Part shown: piece after piece, positions 1-7,975 of the stretch
How positions within the stretch are numbered: position 1 is the stretch's first letter
Layout of the letters: every line of letters starts with the position of its first letter
Source: Streptomyces eurocidicus
Lineage (GTDB): Bacteria > Actinomycetota > Actinomycetes > Streptomycetales > Streptomycetaceae
Reading direction: 5' to 3'
Length of the DNA: 64,000 nucleotides
Assembly (NCBI RefSeq): GCF_002891295.1
Contig: NZ_LGUI01000004.1
Span: 682,001 to 746,000 of the forward strand
Notes under the pieces: generated by a model
Seen by the model: only the letters and a program-made list of their open reading frames with translations
Databases searched by the model: none
What the model was told of the DNA's origin: nothing
Program-made: the position numbers and the translations under genes

Positions 1-411
1 TGCGGGCGCCCCCTCGCGCACAGGTGCGCAGCGCACCCGCGTACGGCCTCCTCAGGTGCTCCCACCACCACCCCGGCGGTCCGGAGCCCGGCCGGAGGGC
101 CTCGCGGGGGCCTCCGGGTGTGCCCGCACCACCATGGGCGCGGTTCCGGGGGCGCGGCGGGCCGGGCCCGGGGACCCGGCCTACGGGCGCGCGGGGGCCA
201 ATCGGCGGACGGGGGTCTCAGCGCGGCGCGGCGCAGCGGATACGGTGGTCCCATGCGCCGAAGCGGTTCACCCCGTGGCAGGCGCATCGCGTCGTTACGC
301 GAGCGGAAAGCTCTCGCGGGCCCGTGAGGGGAACCCGAGAACAACAAGGGAAGATGTGAGCAGGTTGTTGGTGCAGGTCAGCGCGGTCGTCCGGAGCACG
401 GGGTAATCGAC
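1..411. other. Left-edge non-coding stretch upstream of the RCK genes
   Basis: I find no convincing gene here. The forward open frames have arginine/glycine/proline-rich translations with no motif. An imperfect GC hairpin at about 92-117 could be the terminator of a gene lying off the left edge. The last 100 bases should carry the promoter of the RCK operon; a weak GGGG ribosome-binding site lies about 8 bases before the ATG at 412. Confidence 0.5.
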
Positions 412-1080
412 ATGCACATTGTGATCATGGGCTGCGGGCGAGTGGGCTCGGCCCTCGCGCAGACCCTTGAGCAGCAGGGGCACACGGTCGCCGTGATCGA
501 CCAGGACCCGACGGCCTTCCGTCGCCTGGGCTCCGGCTTCGGCGGCCGCCGGGTGACCGGCGTCGGCTTCGACCAGGACACCCTGCGCGAGGCGGGCATC
601 GAGGAGGCCGGCGCCTTCGCGGCGGTCAGCAGCGGCGACAACTCCAACATCATCGCGGCCCGGGTGGCCCGGGAGATGTTCGGCGTCGAGAACGTCGCGG
701 CCCGTATCTACGACCCCCGGCGCGCCGAGGTCTACCAGCGGCTCGGCATCCCGACGGTGGCCACCGTCCGCTGGACCGCCGACCAGATGCTGCGGCGGCT
801 GCTGCCGTCCGGCGCGGAGCCGCTGTGGCGCGACCCGAGCGGCGGTGTGCAGCTCGCGGAGGTGCCCGCCTCGGAGGCGTGGGTCGGCCACAAGGTCAGC
901 CGGCTCCAGGACGAGACCGGCGTGCGGGTGGCGTTCCTCACCCGGCTGGGCGAGGCGATGCTGCCGTCGTCCACGACGGTGCTGCAGGAGGGCGACCTGG
1001 TGCACGTGATGATGCGCACCGACGAGGTCGAGAAGGTCGAGGCCGCGTTCGCGCAGGGGCCCGAGGAGGGACACCGATGA
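412..1080 (+). CDS. trkA: TrkA-family (RCK) potassium transport regulatory protein
   Basis: This is a 222-residue cytoplasmic NAD-binding RCK protein. Such proteins gate K+ channels or Trk/Ktr transporters in response to nucleotides. The Rossmann loop GCGRVG lies at residues 7-12, with an acidic residue after beta-2 (AVIDQDP). RCK_N covers about 1-120 and the smaller RCK_C domain about 135-222. It overlaps the next RCK gene by 4 bases (ATGA), so the two are translationally coupled and probably form one complex, like mycobacterial CeoB/CeoC. No membrane subunit lies directly beside the pair. The start fits the family, since the motif begins at residue 3. Family assignment is firm; the transporter partner is unknown. 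Confidence 0.92.
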   Translation: MHIVIMGCGRVGSALAQTLEQQGHTVAVIDQDPTAFRRLGSGFGGRRVTGVGFDQDTLREAGIEEAGAFAAVSSGDNSNIIAARVAREMFGVENVAARIYDPRRAEVYQRLGIPTVATVRWTADQMLRRLLPSGAEPLWRDPSGGVQLAEVPASEAWVGHKVSRLQDETGVRVAFLTRLGEAMLPSSTTVLQEGDLVHVMMRTDEVEKVEAAFAQGPEEGHR

Positions 1081-1754
1081 GGGTCGCTATTGCGGGCGCC
1101 GGTGCGGTGGGCCGTTCCATCGCGGGCGAGCTGCTGGAGAACGGGCACGAGGTCCTGCTCATCGACAAGGCCCCGACGGCCATCTCGGTGGAGCGGGTGC
1201 CGCTCGCGGAGTGGCTGCTGGCCGACGCGTGCGAGATCACCTCGCTGGACGAGGCGGCGCTCCAGCGCTGCAACGTCGTGATCGCCGCCACCGGTGACGA
1301 CAAGGTCAACCTGGTGGTGTCGCTGCTCGCCAAGACGGAGTACGGGGTGCCCCGGGTCGTGGCCCGGGTGAACAACCCGAAGAACGAGTGGCTCTTCAAC
1401 GAGTCCTGGGGCGTGGACGTGGCCGTGTCCACGCCGCGTCTGATGTCGGCGCTGGTCGAGGAGGCCGTGAGCGTCGGCGACCTGGTGCGCCTGATGCGCT
1501 TCAGCCAGGGTGACGCCAACCTGGTGGAGCTGACGCTGCCGCCGGAGTCCGCGCTGGCGGGCACCCGGGTCGGCGACGTGGACTGGCCGGACGACACCTC
1601 GCTGGTCACGATCATCCGTGGCAACCGGGTGCTGACCCCCAGCAAGGAGGACGCGCTGGAGGCCGGCGACGAGCTCCTCTTCGTCGCCGCCCCCGCGCGC
1701 GAGGAGCAGCTGGAGGACCTGCTGTCCGTCCGCCGTGAGGGCACCTCCGACTGA
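1077..1754 (+). CDS. trkA: Second TrkA-family (RCK) potassium transport regulatory protein
   Basis: This 225-residue protein has the same build as its upstream neighbour: a GAGAVG Rossmann loop at residues 7-12 and LLIDKAP with the NAD-ribose-binding Asp near residue 31, then an RCK_C domain with a typical GDELLFVAAP strand near the C-terminus. The ATG at 1077 overlaps the stop of the first RCK gene, with GAGGAGGG just upstream as ribosome-binding site. Longer forward frames starting earlier are only read-through of the neighbour in another frame. The gene ends at a strong bidirectional hairpin. It probably works as a heteromer with the preceding protein; this is inferred from the overlap. 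Confidence 0.92.
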   Translation: MRVAIAGAGAVGRSIAGELLENGHEVLLIDKAPTAISVERVPLAEWLLADACEITSLDEAALQRCNVVIAATGDDKVNLVVSLLAKTEYGVPRVVARVNNPKNEWLFNESWGVDVAVSTPRLMSALVEEAVSVGDLVRLMRFSQGDANLVELTLPPESALAGTRVGDVDWPDDTSLVTIIRGNRVLTPSKEDALEAGDELLFVAAPAREEQLEDLLSVRREGTSD

Positions 1755-1772
1755 GGGCCCGGACGCCGGACG

Positions 1773-1815
1773 CCGGGAGGCCCCGGGAACCTTCAAGGTT
1801 CCCGGGGCCTCCCGG
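1773..1815. terminator. Bidirectional hairpin terminator between convergent genes
   Basis: Near-perfect inverted repeat with 21-base arms (1773-1793 and 1795-1815) lying between the stops of the forward RCK operon and the reverse DUF3159 gene. Its position and GC-rich stem fit an intrinsic terminator serving both strands. Confidence 0.85.
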
Positions 1816-1834
1816 TGTCGTGTGCGGCGCGGGC

Positions 1835-2680
1835 TCAGTGGCGCGGCGGCGCCGCGCGGTCGGCCGTCGCGCCGGCCTCGTCCACGGCCCGGTCGGCCCA
1901 CTCCGCGAGCAGCGGCTCGGCGACCTTCGCGACGTCCGCGGCCTTGTCGGCGGCCTTGTCCGCGGCCGCCTTCTCGCGCTCGGCGGCCTCCGCCGCCTCC
2001 ATCTCCGCGAAGACGTCGATGGGCGGCGGCGCCTTGGCCAGGAAGATCCAGGTCAGATAGACCGAGAGCAGCATCGGCGGAATGCCGAGGGCCACCTTGA
2101 CCCAGCCCAGCTGGGTGGCGTCGCCCCACCAGTAGAGCGGGAAGAGGATCGCCGACTTGGCGAGCAGGATCAGCCCCCAGGCCCAGCTGGCCTTGGTGTA
2201 CGCGGCCTTGCGGCCGGGGTTGCGGGTGCGCCAGGAGAGGTTCTCCTTGAACACCGGGCCGAGGATCAGGCCGAGCAGCGGATAGCCGAAGAGCGAGGTG
2301 ACGATGTACGCCACGGCCAGCCCGAGGCTGTAGAGCATGCCCGGCAGGTAGAAGTTCTTGGCGTCGCCGGACATCATCGCGAAGACGGCGCCGAAGGCCA
2401 CCCCGAAGACGCCGCTGAAGGCGTGCTTGAGGGTGTCCTTGCCGACCAGCCGGGCGATGCCGAGCGCTACGGAGAGGCCGAGCGCGGCGATGGCCGCGAT
2501 GTGGATGTCGCGCTTCACTGTGTAGATCGCGACGAAGACGAGGCCCGGGACGGTCGTCTCGACCATGCCCCGCACTCCGCCGAACGCCTCGAACAGGGCG
2601 GCCTCCGTGGCCGATCTGGCCTCGGCGTCACCGCCGGCGCCCTGCCCTCGCTGGTCGGTCGGCTTGTCGAGAGACGTCAC
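1835..2680 (-). CDS. DUF3159 family integral membrane protein
   Basis: This is a 281-residue membrane protein of the actinobacterial DUF3159 family, of unknown function. Several hydrophobic segments lie between residues 40 and 215, including TVPGLVFVAIYTV, IAAIAALGLSVALGIARLVG, GMLYSLGLAVAYIVTSLFGY and ALGIPPMLLSVYLTWIFLA. They are followed by a charged Ala/Lys/Glu-rich C-terminal tail that looks helical. The start is GTG at 2680, three bases after the stop of the OB-fold gene, with GGAGTAGCGGGT as ribosome-binding site, so the two form an operon. In this neighbourhood DUF3159, the OB-fold protein and the RCK genes recur together in Streptomyces, which suggests an ion- or stress-related role, but nothing in the sequence proves it. 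Confidence 0.85.
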   Translation of the reverse strand: MTSLDKPTDQRGQGAGGDAEARSATEAALFEAFGGVRGMVETTVPGLVFVAIYTVKRDIHIAAIAALGLSVALGIARLVGKDTLKHAFSGVFGVAFGAVFAMMSGDAKNFYLPGMLYSLGLAVAYIVTSLFGYPLLGLILGPVFKENLSWRTRNPGRKAAYTKASWAWGLILLAKSAILFPLYWWGDATQLGWVKVALGIPPMLLSVYLTWIFLAKAPPPIDVFAEMEAAEAAEREKAAADKAADKAADVAKVAEPLLAEWADRAVDEAGATADRAAPPRH

Positions 2681-2683
2681 CCG

Positions 2684-3082
2684 CTACTCCTGTCCGAGCG
2701 GTCGGAGTTCGTACTTGGGATTGAACAGCACTCTGCGGCCGCGGCTCATGGAGATCCGGCCGGAGGCGATCAGCTTACGGCCGGGTTCTATCCCGACGAT
2801 GGAGCGGCGCCCCAGCCACACCACGTCGAGCGCGGCCGAGCCGTCGAACAGCTCGGCCTCCAGGGCGGGCACTCCGGCGCGCGGGCGGAGGGTGACCGTC
2901 CGGAGCGTACCGGTGACCTTCACTATCTGGCGGTCGTCGCAGTCGCGTATCTTCGTGCAGCCCACGGCCTCGGCGTCCTGCTGCAGCTCGGCGGAGTGGA
3001 GGTCCTCCTGCGAGGTGGACAGCCGGTCGAGCATCCGGCGGAAACGGCCGGTCGGCTTCTCGGGACGGGGTACGGCGCTCAT
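2684..3082 (-). CDS. OB-fold nucleic acid binding domain protein
   Basis: This 132-residue protein has a compact beta-rich core from about residue 50 to 130 (IVKVTGTLRTVTL, ALEAELFDGSAALDVVWLG, KLIASGRISM). It matches the short OB-fold (tRNA-anticodon/RecG-wedge type) domain seen in actinobacterial proteins encoded next to DUF3159. A charged N-terminal helix lies at 10-40. The ATG at 3082 was chosen because upstream residues of the open frame are low-complexity translation of the tandem repeats that end near 3444. It is the first gene of a two-gene operon with DUF3159. Nucleic-acid binding is inferred from the fold; no specific partner is evident. Confidence 0.8.
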   Translation of the reverse strand: MSAVPRPEKPTGRFRRMLDRLSTSQEDLHSAELQQDAEAVGCTKIRDCDDRQIVKVTGTLRTVTLRPRAGVPALEAELFDGSAALDVVWLGRRSIVGIEPGRKLIASGRISMSRGRRVLFNPKYELRPLGQE

Positions 3083-3260
3083 GCGTCCAGCGTACCGGTG
3101 GCCCCCCGGGCGGGCGTACGCCCGGAGGGCCGGTTGTCCAGTGCGAACGGGCGCGCCGGGGGTCCGCCGGGGGCGGCGGGCCGGTCCTTCCGGCGCCGGG
3201 CGACGGGCTCCCGGGCGACAAGGGGGTACGGGGCCCGGCCCCGTACCCGGAGGAAGCCCG

Positions 3261-3484
3261 CTCACACCTCGAAGCGGTATCCCGTCCCCGGCTCCGTAAT
3301 GCCGCAGCCCTCGGGGGCGACCCCCGAACCCCGGGCCGCACCCGCACCACCCCTCACACCTCGAAGCGGTACCCCATCCCCGGCTCCGTAATGCCGCAGC
3401 CCTCGGGGGCAACCCCCGAACCCCCGGCCGCACCCGCACCACCCCTCACACCTCGAACCGGTACCCCATCCCCGGCTCGGTGAT
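3261..3484. repeat. 92-bp tandem repeats copying the 3' end of kdpE
   Basis: Units begin at 3261, 3353 and 3445 with an exact period of 92 bases. The third is only partial and is the genuine 3' end of kdpE. Read on the reverse strand, each unit encodes ITEPG-x-GYRFEV and a stop codon, the C-terminus of an OmpR-type response regulator, followed by the same Pro/Gly-rich downstream sequence. The two outer units differ from each other at a few bases and are detached from any regulator gene. Confidence 0.85.
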
Positions 3485-4135
3485 GAAGTGCTTCGGGTGC
3501 GAGGGGTCCTGCTCCAGCTTCCGCCGCAGTTGCGCCATGTACACCCGCAGATAGTTCGTCTCCGTGCCGTACGACGGCCCCCAGACCTCCTGGAGCAGCT
3601 GCTTCTGGCTGACGAGACGGCCCGTATTGCGGACCAGGACCTCCAGCAGGTGCCACTCGGTCGGCGTCAGGCGGACGTCCCGCCCCTCGCGGTTGACCTT
3701 CTTGGCCGCGAGGTCGACCGTGAAGACCTCGGTCTCGACGATCGCGTCGTCCCCGGCCGCGGCCGCCCCCGTGGGCTCGGCGCGCCGCACGGCCGCGCGG
3801 AGCCGGGCGAGCAGCTCGTCCATGCCGAAGGGCTTGGTCACGTAGTCGTCGGCGCCGGCGTCGAGCGCCTCGACCTTCTCGTCGGAGGTCTGGCGGGCGG
3901 AGAGGACCAGGATCGGCACCCGGGTCCAGCCGCGCAGACCCTTGATCACCTCTACGCCGTCCATGTCGGGCAGGCCGAGGTCGAGGATGACCACGTCGGG
4001 GTGGCGGGCGGCGGCGAGCTGGAGGGCGGTGGCGCCGTCGGGCGCCGCGTCGACCTCGTACTTCCGCGCCTTGAGGTTGATCACGAGAGCGCGGACGATC
4101 TGCGGCTCGTCATCCACCACGAGCACCCGGTTCAT
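3446..4135 (-). CDS. kdpE: Response regulator KdpE
   Basis: This is a 229-residue OmpR-family response regulator for potassium limitation. The receiver domain (1-120) has the acidic pocket DDE at 8-10, phospho-acceptor Asp52 (ILDLGLPD), the LSARQ switch Ser and the conserved Lys in VTKPF. The winged-helix domain (about 130-229) contains LTPTEWHLLEVL, the recognition-helix segment TNYLRVYMAQLRRKLE and ends in GYRFEV. The start is the ATG at 4135, with AGAGGTGG eight bases upstream; an earlier in-frame ATG lacks a site. It lies 88 bases downstream of kdpD and is presumably co-transcribed, and should act on the kdpFABC promoter near 14.7 kb. Two tandem copies of its 3' end follow it. Confidence 0.93.
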   Translation of the reverse strand: MNRVLVVDDEPQIVRALVINLKARKYEVDAAPDGATALQLAAARHPDVVILDLGLPDMDGVEVIKGLRGWTRVPILVLSARQTSDEKVEALDAGADDYVTKPFGMDELLARLRAAVRRAEPTGAAAAGDDAIVETEVFTVDLAAKKVNREGRDVRLTPTEWHLLEVLVRNTGRLVSQKQLLQEVWGPSYGTETNYLRVYMAQLRRKLEQDPSHPKHFITEPGMGYRFEV

Positions 4136-4223
4136 CGGTAACCACCTCTGCTGTTCGTCCGGGCCCATCCGCTGGGCCCGGTGTCCGGTTCTGTGGGTCT
4201 GTCCGTACGGCGGGGCGCCGGGG

Positions 4224-6776
4224 TCATGAGGTGGCCTGGGCGGGCAGGTCCGGGCGCACGGGCGGGCGGCCCGCGGCGACCCGCAGGGTGAGCACCATGG
4301 TCATCCCGCCGCCGGGGGTGTCCTCGGCGGCGAGCGTGCCGCCCATGGCCTCGGCGAAGCCGCGGGCGACGGCGAGGCCGAGGCCCACCCCGGCGCCGCG
4401 CGGGGCGTCGCCGTAGCGCTGGAACGGCTCGAAGATGCGGTCCTTGGCGCTGTCGGGGACGCCGGGCCCGCGGTCGGCGACGCGTACCTCCACCCGCTCG
4501 CCGAGGGCGCTGGCGGCGACGAGGACGGGCCGGCCGTCGGGGTTGTACTTGACGGCGTTCTCGACGATGTTGGCGACGCTGCGCTCCAGCAGCCCGGGGT
4601 CGACGGCGACCATCGGCAGCGACTCGGGGATGTCGAGGCAGACGCTGCCCTCGGGGACGCCGCCGAGGGCCATCGGCACCACCTCGTCGAGGTCGATCTC
4701 GCGGATCAGCGGGGTGACCGTGCCGGTCTGCAGCCGGGACATGTCCAGGAGGTTGCCGACGAGGTGGTCGAGGCGGTCGGCGCCCTCCTCGATGCCGGCC
4801 AGCAGCTCGGTCTCGTCCTCCTCGGACCAGGCGACGTCGTCGGAGCGCAGCGAGGTCACCGCGGCCTTGATCGCGGCGAGCGGGGTGCGCAGGTCGTGGC
4901 TGACGGCGGCGAGCAGGGCGGTCCGGATCCGGTTGCCCTCGGCGAGCTGGCGGGCCTGCTCGGCCTCGCCGACCAGCCGCTGGCGGTCCAGGAAGACGGC
5001 GGCCTGGGCGGCGAAGGCGGCCAGCACCCGGCGGTCCTCGGCGGGCAGCACCCGGCCGGAGAGGGCGAGGGCCATGTTGTGCCCGACGGGCATGTCGACG
5101 TCGGCGTCCTCGGGCCGCAGCAGGGGCTTGCCCGTGCTGGTCACGACGCTGCCCGCGCAGGTCCAGGGGTCGACCTCGCTGACCCGCTCCAGCAGGGCGA
5201 CGGACTCCATGGCGAAGGTCTCGCGGACCCGCTCCAGCAGGGCGTCCAGGCTGGTGTCGCCGCGCAGGACGCTGCCCGCGAGGAAGGAGAGGATCTCGGA
5301 CTCGGCGCGCAGCCGGGCCGCCTGGTGGGTGCGCCGGGCGGCGACGTCCACGACGGAGGCGACCGACACCGCGACCGCGAAGAAGATCACGATGGCGACG
5401 AAGTTCTTCGGGTCCTGGACGGTGATGCTGTGCGTGGGCGGGGTGAAGTAGTAGTTGAGCAGCAGCGAGCCGAAGGCCGCGGAGGCCAGGGCGGGCAGCA
5501 GCCCGCCGAGGAGGGCGGCGGCGACGGTCAGGAAGAGGAAGAGCAGGACGTCGTTGGCGAGGCCGGGGCCGTTCTCCAGGGCCGTCAGCCCGAGCGACAG
5601 CAGCGCGGGCGCGACGACGCCGACGATCCAGCCGGCCACGATCCGGGGGCGGCCCAGCCGGGCACCGCGCGCCACGGGCAGGCCGCGGCCCTTGGCCACC
5701 TCCTCGTGGGTGACGATGTGGACGTCGAGGTCGGGTCCGGAGTCACGGGCGACGGTCTGGCCCACGCCGGGGCCGAAGACGTACTGCCAGGTCTTGCGGC
5801 GGCTGGAGCCGAGCACGATCTGGGTGGCGTTGACGCCGCGGGCGAACTCCAGCAGCGAAGCGGGCACGTCGTCCCCGATCACGTGGTGGAAGGTGCCGCC
5901 GAGGTCCTCGACCAGGGTGCGCTGGACGGCCAGCTCCTTCGGCGAGGCCGACGTCAGCCCGTCGCTGCGGGCGATGTAGACGGCGAGGATCTCGCTGCCG
6001 GAGCCCTTGGCCGCCATCCGGGAGGCGCGGCGGATCAGGGTGCGGCCCTCGGGGCCGCCGGTGAGGCCGACGACGATGCGCTCGCGGGCCTGCCAGATGG
6101 TGGAGACGCTGTGCTCGGTGCGGTACTGCCGCAGGTACTCGTCGACGCGGTCGGCGGTCCACAGCAGGGCCAGCTCGCGCAGGGCGGTGAGGTTGCCGGG
6201 GCGGAAGTAGTTGGAGAGGGCCGCGTCGACCTTGTCCGGCTTGTAGATGTTGCCGTGCGCCATCCGGCGGCGCAGCGCCTGCGGCGACATGTCGACGAGC
6301 TCGATCTGGTCGGCCCGGCGGACGACCTCGTCGGGCACGGTCTCGCGCTGCCGGACGCCGGTTATCGACTCGACGACGTCGCCCAGCGACTCGAGGTGCT
6401 GGATGTTGACGGTCGAAACCACGTCGATGCCGGCCTGGAGGAGCTCCTCGACGTCCTGCCAGCGCTTGGTGTTGCGGGAGCCGGGCACGTTGGTGTGCGC
6501 GAGCTCGTCCACGAGGGCGACGGCGGGGCGGCGGGCCAGGAGGGCGTCGACGTCCATCTCGGTGAAGACGGTCCCCCGGTAGGCGAGCTCCCGGCGGGGC
6601 ACCTCCTCCAGGCCGTGCAGCATGACCTCGGTGCGGGGCCGGTTGTGGTGCTCCACGAAGCCCACGGCGAGGTCGGTGCCGCGCTCCATGCGGCGGTGGG
6701 CCTCGGAGAGCATGGCGTAGGTCTTGCCGACGCCCGGTGCCGCACCGAGATAGATCCGAAGCTTGCCGCGTCCCAT
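4224..6776 (-). CDS. kdpD: Sensor histidine kinase KdpD
   Basis: This 850-residue turgor/K+ sensor phosphorylates KdpE. The N-terminal KdpD domain has the Walker-type loop GAAPGVGKT (about 11-19) and DELAHTNVPGSRNTKRWQD. A universal-stress-protein-like domain follows at about 230-370, with GSSRRKTWQYVFG. Four closely spaced membrane segments of the DUF4118 type lie at about 395-500. Then come a GAF-like linker, the HisKA box SHDLRTPLAAIK and an HATPase with NIVENAVKYN, DRGPGVP and GVGLGLAVARG. The ATG at 6776 was chosen because family members begin MxRGKLRIYLG; an extension to 6932 has no recognisable domain. The gene is divergent from the AAC(2') gene across about 240 bases. Confidence 0.93.
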   Translation of the reverse strand: MGRGKLRIYLGAAPGVGKTYAMLSEAHRRMERGTDLAVGFVEHHNRPRTEVMLHGLEEVPRRELAYRGTVFTEMDVDALLARRPAVALVDELAHTNVPGSRNTKRWQDVEELLQAGIDVVSTVNIQHLESLGDVVESITGVRQRETVPDEVVRRADQIELVDMSPQALRRRMAHGNIYKPDKVDAALSNYFRPGNLTALRELALLWTADRVDEYLRQYRTEHSVSTIWQARERIVVGLTGGPEGRTLIRRASRMAAKGSGSEILAVYIARSDGLTSASPKELAVQRTLVEDLGGTFHHVIGDDVPASLLEFARGVNATQIVLGSSRRKTWQYVFGPGVGQTVARDSGPDLDVHIVTHEEVAKGRGLPVARGARLGRPRIVAGWIVGVVAPALLSLGLTALENGPGLANDVLLFLFLTVAAALLGGLLPALASAAFGSLLLNYYFTPPTHSITVQDPKNFVAIVIFFAVAVSVASVVDVAARRTHQAARLRAESEILSFLAGSVLRGDTSLDALLERVRETFAMESVALLERVSEVDPWTCAGSVVTSTGKPLLRPEDADVDMPVGHNMALALSGRVLPAEDRRVLAAFAAQAAVFLDRQRLVGEAEQARQLAEGNRIRTALLAAVSHDLRTPLAAIKAAVTSLRSDDVAWSEEDETELLAGIEEGADRLDHLVGNLLDMSRLQTGTVTPLIREIDLDEVVPMALGGVPEGSVCLDIPESLPMVAVDPGLLERSVANIVENAVKYNPDGRPVLVAASALGERVEVRVADRGPGVPDSAKDRIFEPFQRYGDAPRGAGVGLGLAVARGFAEAMGGTLAAEDTPGGGMTMVLTLRVAAGRPPVRPDLPAQATS

Positions 6777-7012
6777 GGCCCCATTGTCTTTCACGAATCG
6801 TGACGGTGTTCGGGCCGGTTCTCCGTCCCGAGGTACGACATCGTCGCGCTCTGTTGACCATACGGCCAATGTTCTGGACATTTGGGGCGGGAGGTGGGGA
6901 GGCCCCGGGTATTGACGCGGTTCTGACGCCACGCGCCCGTGTCCTGGCCCGCCTGGGCGTTCATACTCCCCCGCGGACGGCCCTGCGGGGGCGGGACGGG
7001 CTCTCTGGCAGC

Positions 7013-7558
7013 ATGACGACCATGATTCACGTACGCACGGCGCACACCTCGGAGCTCGGCGAAGGCGAGCTCACGGCGATCCGGAACCTGCTGGACACGG
7101 CGTTCGAGGGCAATTTCTCCGACGACGACTGGGACCACTCGGTGGGCGGCGTGCACGCCCTGGCGCACGACGGCGACGAGCTGGTCGGCCACGGCTCGGT
7201 GGTGCAGCGGCGGCTGCTGCACGGCGGGCGGGCGCTGCGCACCGGTTACGTGGAGGCCGTGGCGGCCCGCGCGGACCGGCGCCGCCGGGGCGTGGGCTCG
7301 GCCGTGATGGCGGAGCTGGAGCGGGTGCTGCGGCACGGGGCGTACGAGCTGGGGGCGCTCGGCGCGGCGGAGGCCGCCGCGCCGCTGTACACCGGGCGCG
7401 GCTGGCGGCTGTGGCGGGGTCCGTCCTCGGTGCTCTCCCCCGGCGGGATCGTGCGCACGGAGGAGGAGGACGGCTTTCTGTACGTCCTGCCGCTGACGGC
7501 GGAGCTCGACCTGGACGGGGAGCTGGTGTGCGACTGGCGGCCCGGGGACGTCTGGTGA
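7013..7558 (+). CDS. aac(2'): AAC(2')-I-like aminoglycoside 2'-N-acetyltransferase (GNAT)
   Basis: This 181-residue GNAT protein has the same length as mycobacterial AAC(2')-Ic. It carries that family's landmarks throughout: DDDWDHSVGGVHAL, VVQRRLLHGGRALRTGYVE, the acetyl-CoA loop VAARADRRRRGVGSAV, YTGRGWRLWRGPSSVL and the closing ELVCDWRPGDVW. The family transfers acetyl from acetyl-CoA to the 2'-amino group of gentamicin-type aminoglycosides; in mycobacteria it is chromosomal and intrinsic. The ATG at 7013 is preferred to 7022, but no strong ribosome-binding site distinguishes them. It sits between kdpD and a channel-like gene and ends at a hairpin (7566-7597). Family assignment is strong; resistance is inferred, not shown. 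Confidence 0.9.
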   Translation: MTTMIHVRTAHTSELGEGELTAIRNLLDTAFEGNFSDDDWDHSVGGVHALAHDGDELVGHGSVVQRRLLHGGRALRTGYVEAVAARADRRRRGVGSAVMAELERVLRHGAYELGALGAAEAAAPLYTGRGWRLWRGPSSVLSPGGIVRTEEEDGFLYVLPLTAELDLDGELVCDWRPGDVW

Positions 7559-7565
7559 CGCCGAC

Positions 7566-7597
7566 CGGTCCCGCCGACCTTCCGGCCGGCGGGACCG
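7566..7597 (+). terminator. Hairpin terminator after the acetyltransferase gene
   Basis: 11-base perfect arms (7566-7576 and 7587-7597) around a 10-base loop, eight bases after the stop codon. There is no U-tract, as is usual in Streptomyces. Confidence 0.7.
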
Positions 7598-7635
7598 AGG
7601 CACGTCGCCGGCTAAGCCGGATTGGCGAAGTCCGG

Positions 7636-7705
7636 TGCGGTTCGGCAGCGCCCCGAAGGGACGCGGGGAACCGCGCGGCCGGCCACGACGCACCCGCGGA
7701 TGACT
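7636..7705. repeat. Degenerate copy of a dispersed Streptomyces intergenic repeat
   Basis: The stretch CAGCGCCCCGAAGGGACG, then CGGGGAACCGCGCGGCCGGC and CACGACGCACCCGC, resembles a sequence I know from many intergenic regions of Streptomyces genomes (GCCCCGAAGGGGCGCGGGGA followed by CTGCGCGACCAGCC). The GC-rich core can form a hairpin. It lies exactly where the annotated gene order is disturbed (see the lectin remnant). Recognition is from memory, so the confidence is moderate. Confidence 0.5.
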
Positions 7706-7727
7706 CGCCGGAGTGCCGGCGGAGCGC

Positions 7728-7974
7728 TTAGCGGGCCGGGCGGCTGCCCGGTACCTCCGGGGCGCGCCACTGCCGGCCCGGGGCCGTCACGGCCTCCGTC
7801 CACTGCCGGGCACGGGCGCCGGGCTTGAGGCCGGAGTTGTCGATCTCCAGGAACTTGCCGCTGTTCTTGTTGATGACGGGCGTGATGTCGTTCATGACGT
7901 CGAAGCGCCAGAGCCGGGTGCCGACGCCGTCGACGCAGCTCCACTGCCGGGCGGGGGCGCCGTCGTCCCGTCTC
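7728..7974 (-). pseudogene. Remnant of a ricin-type beta-trefoil lectin domain gene
   Basis: The reverse frame ends at a TAA at 7728. Its last ~80 codons read QWSCVDGVGTRLWRF, then INKNSGKFLEIDNSGLKPGA and RARQWTEAVTAPGRQW. This has the repeated Q-W spacing and 'NKNSGKFLEI' strand typical of RICIN (CBM13-like) carbohydrate-binding modules of secreted Streptomyces proteins. No start, signal peptide or earlier trefoil lobes are present; upstream, the frame merely runs antisense through the next gene, whose stop is at 7976-7978. This is a truncated gene fused by rearrangement to the end of the channel-like gene. It may be carried on that transcript but is unlikely to be translated. Confidence 0.65.
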
Positions 7975-7975
7975 C

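Noticed and set aside
1-411. Forward frames starting at 24, 56 and 118
   Set aside because: Arg/Gly/Pro-rich, mutually overlapping in different frames and without motif or ribosome-binding site.
4764-6803. Very long forward open frame opposite kdpD, and similar long antisense frames opposite kdpA, parE, hrdB and the Pat-like gene
   Set aside because: They are the usual GC-rich antisense shadows, with Gly/Ala/Val/Asp/Arg-biased translations and no domains.
6777-6932. Upstream extension of kdpD
   Set aside because: The extra 52 codons are unrelated to KdpD, whose family begins at MxRGKLRIYLG.
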